The position numbers and the translations under genes are program-made. DNA of 5,334 nt from Bacteroidales bacterium. GTDB taxonomy: Bacteria; Bacteroidota; Bacteroidia; Bacteroidales; UBA7960. The notes beneath the pieces are model-generated. The model was not told where the DNA came from and searched no databases. It was given only the letters and a program-made list of their open reading frames with translations. Shown piece after piece: positions 1 through 5,334 of this stretch (positions are counted from its first letter, which is position 1; the number at the start of each line of letters is the position of its first letter). Location: positions 1 to 5,334 of the forward strand of contig PWND01000218.1 in the NCBI GenBank assembly GCA_003557965.1, given 5' to 3'.

Positions 1-276
1 CGAAAGATCGATCAGCTTCGCCAGGAAATGCTCACGCTCGAAAATCATCTTATCGATGTGGAAGGCATTGATCAGAGACTGGAAAAGAAGATACTCAAAC
101 GTATAGGGTATATAAAAGAGCACTGCGTAGAAAATGAAAAGGAAAAGGCCCTTTCAGTGGAAGACGAGGGCCTGGTAATGGAGAGTATCCATAAATTCAC
201 AGATGGATTTATCAAGGGCACGCAGATGTACACGGAAGAGAAGCTTCTGGCATCAAGTACCGGTATGTTTGATTAA
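1..276 (+). CDS. 3' end of an unrecognised charged helical protein (5' truncated by window edge)
   Basis: The frame is open from the first base and ends at TAA 274-276, giving at least 91 residues. There is an ATG at position 28, but the codons before it (R-K-I-D-Q-L-R-Q-E) continue the same charged, heptad-like helical pattern, so the true start probably lies upstream of the window. The visible part is rich in Glu and Lys, has no membrane segment and looks like a coiled coil (for example around IDQRLEKKILKRIGYIKEH) followed by a less charged C-terminal tail ending in GMFD. I do not recognise a family. The gene lies 22 nt upstream of the DUF4407 membrane protein on the same strand, so the two are probably cotranscribed, and a soluble partner of that membrane protein is a possible role. 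That role is inferred from position only. Confidence 0.7.
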   Translation, partial: RKIDQLRQEMLTLENHLIDVEGIDQRLEKKILKRIGYIKEHCVENEKEKALSVEDEGLVMESIHKFTDGFIKGTQMYTEEKLLASSTGMFD

Positions 277-298
277 TGAACCTTAAAAACGAAAGATC

Positions 299-1279
299 AT
301 GATGAAATTATTCTGCAAAATAACAGGGGATGATTACAAAATGCTTGTGAATGAAACCCCCGAAAGCCGCAAAAAAGTTGCTGCACTTGCAACTGTAGTA
401 TTTGTGCCGGTTATTATCTGGTTTGTGATTGGCTATCTGATGTCCACGCAAATCATGGAGCTTACAAATCTGCACGGACTCTTTGTTGCCATTGTCCTGG
501 CTTTTCTGATTTTCCTGCTGGAGCGAACCATTATCATGGCTAATGGCAGTGTACTAATAAAATGGTTCAGGATAATACTGGGTCTTGTAATAGCTTTGCT
601 TGGAGCTATCTTCCTGGATGAGATTGTGTTTCATAAAGACATTGAGCACCAATTGGCTGAAATGCAGCTCGTTGACAATTTACGGGCAATAGAGCAAATT
701 GATATGCAATTTGCTGATGAAATAGCTCTTTCACGCCAGAATCTTGATCGGCTTTATAATGACTGGCAACAAGCAGTCGACGAAGCCAGGAGTGAAGCAG
801 ATGGCACAGGTGGCAGCGGACAAAGGGGTGTTGACGGTATTGCCAGGTTAAAGCTTGATGCTGCCCAAAACCTTAAGGTTGAATATGACAGGGCATTGTC
901 ATCTCATGAATCGATGCTCACTCGGATCGAAGATATGAAGTATACAATCAGAAATAACCAGGAATTAAGCAATGATGGTTTGCTTATACGCGTGAAAGCG
1001 CTATTTACGTTGGTGTTAAATGACTGGGTAATGGCTCTGATATATGGATTGTTTACCCTTTTCCTGTTTTCCATGGAATTCCTGGTGGTAATGATTAAGA
1101 TGGGTTGGCGCAAAACCAATTATGAAAGGAAGATTGAAATGATTGAGGAAATTGGCAGGAGAAGGATGGAGAAGCTATTGGTGCATCATAATAATTTCAA
1201 TCCGGCAATGAATAACCCGGAGGTATTGAACGCCCAAAGTCAGATTATGAATAATGGGAAGTTATCTGTGTTTAATTAG
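299..1279 (+). CDS. DUF4407 domain-containing membrane protein
   Basis: This 326-residue protein matches my memory of the DUF4407 family, whose function is not established. Hydrophobic segments lie at about residues 27-49, 58-74, 91-107 and 245-267. The segment after the second contains the family-like FLLERTI stretch (72-78), and the third is followed by LDEIVFHKDIEHQL (106-119). Residues about 113-220 form a long charged, heptad-like region with a Gly-rich break near 169-177 (DGTGGSGQRG). With four membrane segments, this coiled-coil loop would sit on one side of the membrane, and the short N-terminus and the basic C-terminal tail (270-326) on the other, probably the cytoplasm. The first of two adjacent ATGs (299 and 302) is used here; either is possible, as no Shine-Dalgarno sequence decides it. 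The gene follows the upstream gene by 22 nt and ends with TAG. Its base composition is richer in GC than that of the genes downstream of it. Confidence 0.85.
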   Translation: MMKLFCKITGDDYKMLVNETPESRKKVAALATVVFVPVIIWFVIGYLMSTQIMELTNLHGLFVAIVLAFLIFLLERTIIMANGSVLIKWFRIILGLVIALLGAIFLDEIVFHKDIEHQLAEMQLVDNLRAIEQIDMQFADEIALSRQNLDRLYNDWQQAVDEARSEADGTGGSGQRGVDGIARLKLDAAQNLKVEYDRALSSHESMLTRIEDMKYTIRNNQELSNDGLLIRVKALFTLVLNDWVMALIYGLFTLFLFSMEFLVVMIKMGWRKTNYERKIEMIEEIGRRRMEKLLVHHNNFNPAMNNPEVLNAQSQIMNNGKLSVFN

Positions 1280-1292
1280 TAAAAACAGATTA

Positions 1293-1328
1293 TTTGTATC
1301 ATTATATAGCTGATATGTTTTATATTTG
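1293..1328 (+). promoter_or_regulatory. Candidate Bacteroidota-type promoter for the ATPase gene
   Basis: TATATTTG at 1321-1328 is an exact match to the Bacteroidota -7 consensus TAnnTTTG. A TTTG at 1293-1296 could serve as the -33 element, but the 24-nt spacer is slightly longer than the usual range of about 17-23. Transcription would start a few bases after 1328 and leave a leader of roughly 40 nt before the ATG at 1377. The site lies in the 97-nt gap that separates the DUF4407 operon from the AT-rich block. It also argues against the in-frame TTG at 1326 as the ATPase start, because that codon overlaps the -7 element. Confidence 0.45.
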
Positions 1329-1376
1329 ACATTAAGTAATTTCCAGTTAAATTATTTTTTATTAGAATTCTCTACC

Positions 1377-3047
1377 ATGGCCTATCTTACAAAATTTGGT
1401 ATCAATAATTTCCGGGTGTTTAAAGACATGACTGACTTTGAGTTTGCACCCATAACTATCCTTACCGGCACCAATAGTTCGGGTAAGAGTTCATTGATAA
1501 AGGCTTTATTGCTTTTAAAAGACAATGCAAATAACCTTTGGAATGAAAACAAAATATATATGATCAAAAAAGTTAAATCAAGCCAGGAAGATATCCCGGT
1601 ATTCGATACCCTTAGTTTTAATTCAGCTATTCATAAGTTGGCTAGCCTTGAAAGTTGTATTAACAGAAAATCTGAAAAGAAAGAAATTGAGTTCAAGTTT
1701 TTCATTGACCTTGGTATAGGAGAACAAACATTTTTAGTGTTGAGCTATGTTAAAGCTTCGAATAAGGGCAGAACCAATGGTGAATTGAATAGGTTGCGCG
1801 TATTTACTGATAAAGATAATATCAAACTATTTGATTTTTCTAACAACAAAAACAATTACTGGTCATATAAAATCAACTTTACCTATTTAAGGAACAGAAT
1901 TGACAAAATTGCAAATAAAAAAAACGGAGTATCTGCAAATAACTCATTGAAAGGTATCTTTAAAGGGAATCTATTGCCAAACACCAGTCTTTCACTTGAT
2001 TCCAATATGGAGTTAGACCGCAGCAAATATTACTCTGAACTACCATTAAATTTTTATCCGTTCCCTGTGTTCAATCAATATTTAGATGTATCGGACATTA
2101 AAGATGAACGCCAGTGTATTTTAAACTTTAAGGTTTTTTCAGTTTTTTACAATATATCACACCATGAAGATTTAACCATAAGTTATATAAAAGAGTATGT
2201 CAATACGCACTACGATAATTTTCTGAATGATTTTAACGATGCCCTGGAGCAATACGGTTTTAATGCGGAAAGTGAAAACGGTTTACTAGGTTTACTGATT
2301 GAAGCTGAATTGCGCCTTTTAGGTTCCTTGCGGAGCAAGGACATTATCGATAAAAGAGAAAATGAAGATACCATTTCATCAATAATTGATAACCCAAAGT
2401 ATTTGAAAAGTCAATTATCAGATTATGCTATTTCATACCCAATTGACTTAACAGATGAAAAGTTTTTAAAGAACATTGATTCTCTCAAAAATATTTCTCA
2501 GCAAGCCTATTTAATCTTTAAGACCCTTAAGGTTTTATTTAACAATCATCCCGCCTATAAACTTGCGCACAAAATGATGAGTTTACAATATATGCAAAAT
2601 GCTCATTATTTTTTTTCTGAATTAATTTTTAAAAGGCTAAGTTTCGCTGTTAAGAGCATCTCGCAGCCACTTAATTCTATTCACTTTACAGAAGCTGTTA
2701 GAGCCAATGCACAAAGAGCCTACAGTTTTCAATCACAAGGAACAAGTTTTAATGAGTTACTTAAAAGGTTTGAAGAATTGGACTTTGAAGATGAAAGTGA
2801 AGAGATACTATTTATCAATAAATGGATCCAGAGTTATGGGTTGGGCCAGAAACTTCGATTGATTCAAAACAGAGATGGATTAGGAATGCAGGTGTATATA
2901 GATAATGATTTACTGGCTGACAGCGGATACGGAATAACTCAATTTTTACCGATTTTGCTGAAGATTGCCATTGTAGCTAAAGAGAATTGGAGTTTTGCAT
3001 ATTTACTTTCAGATATCATAAAGGAAGACACTGGTAATAAATATTAA
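1377..3047 (+). CDS. AAA family ATPase, N-terminal part with Walker A (ends at premature TAA)
   Basis: This is the part that would be translated if the TAA is obeyed: 556 residues. I chose ATG 1377 because the family's first strand (YLTKFGINNFRVF) begins right after it. The 17 extra residues reached from TTG 1326 look unlike a conserved domain and overlap the candidate promoter. The product has Walker A (31-39) and the signature-like GYGITQ (517-522) but no Walker B, so on its own it should bind nucleotide poorly and not hydrolyse ATP. The middle region, about residues 60-480, shows no motif I recognise. It is rich in Asn, Lys, Phe and Tyr, and its codons are strongly AT-biased. The last 20 residues before the stop (about 537-556) are predicted to be a helix plus a polar loop, where related ATPases have a variable stretch before Walker B. 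Confidence 0.7.
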   Translation: MAYLTKFGINNFRVFKDMTDFEFAPITILTGTNSSGKSSLIKALLLLKDNANNLWNENKIYMIKKVKSSQEDIPVFDTLSFNSAIHKLASLESCINRKSEKKEIEFKFFIDLGIGEQTFLVLSYVKASNKGRTNGELNRLRVFTDKDNIKLFDFSNNKNNYWSYKINFTYLRNRIDKIANKKNGVSANNSLKGIFKGNLLPNTSLSLDSNMELDRSKYYSELPLNFYPFPVFNQYLDVSDIKDERQCILNFKVFSVFYNISHHEDLTISYIKEYVNTHYDNFLNDFNDALEQYGFNAESENGLLGLLIEAELRLLGSLRSKDIIDKRENEDTISSIIDNPKYLKSQLSDYAISYPIDLTDEKFLKNIDSLKNISQQAYLIFKTLKVLFNNHPAYKLAHKMMSLQYMQNAHYFFSELIFKRLSFAVKSISQPLNSIHFTEAVRANAQRAYSFQSQGTSFNELLKRFEELDFEDESEEILFINKWIQSYGLGQKLRLIQNRDGLGMQVYIDNDLLADSGYGITQFLPILLKIAIVAKENWSFAYLLSDIIKEDTGNKY

Positions 3048-3104
3048 CCAAGCAGTCTCATTATAGAAGAGCCTGAAACTAATCTCCACCCCCGATTACA
3101 ATCA

Positions 3105-3416
3105 ATGCTGGCTGATATGTTCGTTGATGCTGCAAAAAAGTTTTATATCCAATTCATCATCGAAACCCATTCTGAATACCTGATCCGGAAACTGCAATAT
3201 CTTACTGCTAATAAGGAACATGAATACAATATAAAGCCGGAGGATACAGCCATGTATTATTTCTCCGATCCAAAAACACTGAAAAAAGGGGAGAAACAGA
3301 TTCGACGCATCAATATCCGTGAGGATGGAATACTGGATGGTAGTTTTGGAACGGGCTTTTTTGATGAAGCGACAAATCTAATCATAGATATTCTAAACCT
3401 TTCAGGCTCAAATTGA
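3105..3416 (+). CDS. C-terminal part of the DUF3696 ATPase (after the premature stop)
   Basis: Homology-like sequence resumes at 3048, directly after the TAA, with PSSLIIEEPETNLHPRLQS. The first ATG in this frame is at 3105, which gives 103 residues ending at TGA 3414-3416. Starting there leaves out Walker B and the D-loop-like NLHP. What remains is the helix LADMFVDAAKKF, the strand plus H-loop FIIETHSEYL (residues 17-26) and the DUF3696 tail REDGILDGSFGTGFFDEA (72-89). No ribosome binding site is visible before 3105, and the 57 nt between the stop and the ATG are clearly coding in character. Independent translation is therefore doubtful. This piece is best read as the tail of the upstream gene. 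A non-ATG start such as ATT 3060 or ATA 3063 could in principle be used, but nothing supports it. Confidence 0.5.
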   Translation: MLADMFVDAAKKFYIQFIIETHSEYLIRKLQYLTANKEHEYNIKPEDTAMYYFSDPKTLKKGEKQIRRINIREDGILDGSFGTGFFDEATNLIIDILNLSGSN

Positions 3417-3449
3417 TTAATCTTCTTTTTTGTCTTTCATAACTTGCAA

Positions 3450-4490
3450 ATGAAACCATACCTGTATATCGATACTGATTTTTATGAATTCTTGATTGAA
3501 ACCCTGAACAAGGGCTTTTCATCCGATGACTTTGATGCATTATATAAGATCCGTAAGTTTATACTCAATCAGAACGTAAATGTGGTGCTCAACTATGAAA
3601 AGAATCCAGAGAATAATTTCTTAAATGATTTAGTCAGGGTGAAGGGGATGCAAGCAGTTGAGAATAATGGTTCAATTACATTAGAATTAAAAAACACTTC
3701 TGAATTTGAAAATGAAGTTATTAAAATAGGATCTAAATCTCCTTTTAGTATTTGTTTTTCGACACGAGATAATGTTGATTTAAAAGAATCTGTTCATAGG
3801 TCAGGCTATCATTTTATTGATACGGGTTCCATTAAGGATTTTTTGTCACTGCCTTTTATTTCCCAAAAAAATGTATTCGGTGTAAATAAAAGCAGAGATA
3901 TTAGTTCATGGAAAGATCTAAAAAAACTATCACACAACTTTAATACACTTATTATTCTGGATCGATTCCTATTTTCGAGAAATGTTAAATCTACCCACTC
4001 AAAATTCAGAGAAACTATTTCTGAATTAATTGCCAATCTTTTGCATAGGAATAGCGCCTCGGAAATTGATGTATTGCTGGTTTCAGTAAAAAACCCTTAT
4101 GGAGATGTAGGGCTTTCCTTGAAAGAGATAAGAGAAGCTATTGAGATGGAAATGAAGAAAATGAATATTTCCAGGAAGATTAATATTTCGATAGCACGTT
4201 GCAAGCAAATTACAGATGATAATCATGACCGATTGATTTTCACCAATCTTTGTGCAATGAGTTCTGCGAACAGTTTTAATTATTTTGAAAACCGGACCAT
4301 TAAAAATAAACCTCCCACAATCAACACTACACTTAGCACCTATTGTTTCCTCGATTTGGAAAACTGGGAAACATATTTTCAAATGCTCAAATCAAGGAAG
4401 AACGAATTACCTACAAAAGAAGACCTGAATATTCCGAATGAAGACTTAGTGGCCGGTAATATTAATATTGAGTTTATAAAGCTGCTTTAA
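3450..4490 (+). CDS. Unrecognised 346-residue protein with a C-terminal HDR (PLD-like) motif; probable partner of the ATPase
   Basis: I do not recognise a named family. ATG 3450 is preferred over the in-frame TTG at 3444, which adds only two residues. The protein starts MKPYLYIDTDFYEFL, has no signal peptide or membrane segment and is probably cytosolic. An alpha/beta pattern is visible: strands near 43-48 (VNVVLN), 165-171 (NTLIILD, followed by RFLFS), 206-213 (IDVLLVSV) and 245-250 (NISIAR), with a helix at about 222-240. The last strand leads into NHDRLIFTN (258-266). There H259-x-R261-x4-N266 has the spacing of the phospholipase D HxKx4D motif with K to R and D to N changes, and SSANSFNYF (271-279) follows. 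MIT_C-type PLD-like domains carry a comparable HDR motif. The gene starts 33 nt after the ATPase stop and shares its AT-rich composition, so it probably belongs to the same transcript and may encode the effector or sensor of that ATPase. The function is inferred. Confidence 0.8.
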   Translation: MKPYLYIDTDFYEFLIETLNKGFSSDDFDALYKIRKFILNQNVNVVLNYEKNPENNFLNDLVRVKGMQAVENNGSITLELKNTSEFENEVIKIGSKSPFSICFSTRDNVDLKESVHRSGYHFIDTGSIKDFLSLPFISQKNVFGVNKSRDISSWKDLKKLSHNFNTLIILDRFLFSRNVKSTHSKFRETISELIANLLHRNSASEIDVLLVSVKNPYGDVGLSLKEIREAIEMEMKKMNISRKINISIARCKQITDDNHDRLIFTNLCAMSSANSFNYFENRTIKNKPPTINTTLSTYCFLDLENWETYFQMLKSRKNELPTKEDLNIPNEDLVAGNINIEFIKLL

Positions 4491-4550
4491 TTCCCTTCCG
4501 TAATAATTGGTCTGAATACCGACATAAACGGAACTGCAATAATAATTTTA

Positions 4551-5333
4551 ATGAAAACCCCAGGCCAACAAAAATACTATGGCATCATAAACGCCACTAC
4601 TGAGCATTGGTATGGCTTTTCTGAATATTTTGAGCATGCCAAAAGCAACCTTGGTGTGCTGATACCATCTGTATCAATTGTCAGAAGATATACCAGTGAT
4701 GGTAGGATTACACAAATGGAACACTATGGTTATGGGAAGCTAGAATACACAACTGAGTATAAATTCAATGCAGAAAACCAGCTCATCGGCTCATTAGACT
4801 TAGACCCCTCAGGGAACCCAATTAGGAAATCTGTTAGTATTTTTAATAAAAATGGTTTGTTAGAAGAGTACTTTTCGTATTCAGATATGGTCAATGTGGA
4901 TTTTAAAATGATTTTCACTTATGATCCTAAGGGTAATGAATTATCCGAAACCATCATACACAATAATCCTGATGACAACCTGACTACATTCTTTGAGTAC
5001 GATGATAATCTTACCAAAAGTTTTACTTATGATAAGAAAGGAAAACTCATTGGCAAAACCATGAATGTATATGATTCAATTGGAAATATGATATCTTCCA
5101 AAGACTATAATGAATTTTGTATTCTCTCAAAAGAAATGACTTATTCATATGACATCCACAATAATGAATTGGTTGTTGAAATCAAAATCCATAATGATGA
5201 TGGCAGGGAATGTTTTCGAAGGGAATATGAATATTCTTATGATCATTTGGATAACTGGGTAATGGCAATTCACCGCACAGATAATGATGATTATGCTAGT
5301 GTTTGCATAAGAGAGATTGAGTATGAAAATTAA
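4551..5333 (+). CDS. YD-repeat-like (RHS-type) cytosolic protein
   Basis: This complete 260-residue protein ends at TAA 5331-5333, one base before the window end. From about residue 45 it is built from repeated beta-hairpin-like units with an aromatic-x-[YF]-[DN]-x-x-[GN]-[NKR] core. Examples are YTSDGRIT (47-54), YKFNAENQLIG (70-80), FNKNGLLEE (98-106), FTYDPKGNELSE (122-133), FTYDKKGKLIGK (158-169), VYDSIGNMISS (173-183), YSYDIHNNELVV (198-209) and YSYDHLDNWVMA (228-239). These resemble RHS/YD repeats, but the protein is far shorter than a full RHS toxin, has no signal peptide and has no C-terminal toxin domain. The N-terminal 44 residues lack repeats and are not recognised. It follows the previous gene by 60 nt without a clear promoter, so it may be cotranscribed. 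A binding or immunity-like role is conceivable but not shown. No Shine-Dalgarno sequence precedes the ATG. Confidence 0.8.
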   Translation: MKTPGQQKYYGIINATTEHWYGFSEYFEHAKSNLGVLIPSVSIVRRYTSDGRITQMEHYGYGKLEYTTEYKFNAENQLIGSLDLDPSGNPIRKSVSIFNKNGLLEEYFSYSDMVNVDFKMIFTYDPKGNELSETIIHNNPDDNLTTFFEYDDNLTKSFTYDKKGKLIGKTMNVYDSIGNMISSKDYNEFCILSKEMTYSYDIHNNELVVEIKIHNDDGRECFRREYEYSYDHLDNWVMAIHRTDNDDYASVCIREIEYEN

Positions 5334-5334
5334 C

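Larger units (their letters stand above)
1377..3416 (+). pseudogene. DUF3696-type AAA/ABC ATPase interrupted by an in-frame TAA
   Basis: Read through the TAA at 3045-3047 (codon 557), this is a 679-codon gene with every landmark of a COG4938-like ATPase. It has an N-terminal beta strand MAYLTKFGINNFRVF, Walker A GTNSSGKSS (residues 31-39), a long and mostly helical insertion, and an ABC-signature-like DSGYGITQ (515-522). After the stop come Walker B LIIEEPE (561-567) with NLHP (569-572), an H-loop-like ETHSEYL (596-602), and a DUF3696 tail IREDGILDGSFGTGFFDEA (647-665). Both halves are in the same frame, so this is a nonsense codon and not a net frameshift. The codon before it is TAT (Tyr) and the one after CCA (Pro). 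The original codon could have been Tyr, Gln, Lys, Glu, Ser or Leu by one base change. Such ATPases often drive nucleic-acid-linked defence or conflict complexes; here the partner would be the gene 33 nt downstream. A real pseudogene and a sequencing error cannot be told apart from this window. Confidence 0.75.

Noticed and set aside
1..298. Direct repeat CGAAAGATC at 1-9 and 290-298
   Set aside because: Nine bases at two places, one inside a coding frame and one before a start codon, with no matching flanks; best explained by chance.
904..1119. Minus-strand open frame inside the DUF4407 gene, and similar minus-strand frames at 1382-1567, 3809-4036, 4083-4382 and 4730-4918
   Set aside because: Each lies wholly within a well-supported + strand gene, and their translations show no recognisable domain.
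1326..1376. TTG 1326 as the ATPase start, adding 17 residues
   Set aside because: It overlaps the -7 promoter match at 1321-1328, and the family's first beta strand starts just after the ATG at 1377.
3045..3047. Selenocysteine or pyrrolysine recoding at the ATPase stop
   Set aside because: The codon is TAA, while these use TGA and TAG respectively, and no supporting stem-loop was apparent just downstream.
3444..3449. TTG 3444 as the start of the 346-residue protein
   Set aside because: It adds only two residues to the ATG at 3450, and no ribosome binding site favours it.
4496..4533. Interrupted inverted repeat TTCCGT/ACGGAA enclosing a short TTGGT/ACCGA stem, as a terminator
   Set aside because: The outer stem is only 6 bp around a 26-nt interior, the inner stem is 5 bp with a G-T wobble, and no T-run follows. 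It may arise by chance.

Overview
The window most likely comes from a member of the Bacteroidota. The coding sequence is AT-rich and the genes lack Shine-Dalgarno sequences. An exact match to the Bacteroidota -7 promoter element (TAnnTTTG) lies just upstream of the ATPase gene, and the protein types (DUF4407 membrane protein, DUF3696-type ATPase, cytosolic YD-repeat-like protein) are ones often met in that phylum. No species can be named. All recognisable genes lie on the + strand.

Layout. Positions 1-276 hold the 3' end of a charged, helical protein cut by the window edge. After 22 nt follows a complete DUF4407 membrane protein (299-1279) with four predicted membrane segments and a long coiled-coil loop; the two look like one operon. 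A 97-nt gap (1280-1376) holds a candidate promoter. It leads into a clearly more AT-rich block: an AAA/ABC-type ATPase of the DUF3696 (COG4938-like) kind (1377-3416), an unrecognised 346-residue protein (1450 nt into the block, at 3450-4490), and after a 60-nt gap a 260-residue protein made of YD-like repeats (4551-5333).

The main oddity is an in-frame TAA at 3045-3047 in the ATPase. The reading frame is the same on both sides of it, and together the two halves make a normal 679-codon protein with Walker A before the stop and Walker B, H-loop and DUF3696 tail after it. Either the gene is broken by a point nonsense mutation, or the base call is wrong, or something unusual happens at this codon. 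The first ATG after the stop lies beyond Walker B, so simple reinitiation there would not rebuild an ATPase.

How the genes may work together. The ATPase and the gene 33 nt downstream have the layout of two-gene ATPase-plus-effector conflict modules. The downstream protein ends in a segment carrying H-x-R-x4-N (residues 259-266), which has the spacing of the phospholipase D-type HxKx4D motif and resembles the HDR motif of PLD-like MIT_C domains. This makes an anti-phage or similar conflict role a reasonable hypothesis, but nothing in the window proves it. The YD-repeat-like protein may be an independent gene or an accessory one. No RNA genes, insertion sequences, CRISPR arrays or convincing terminators were seen.
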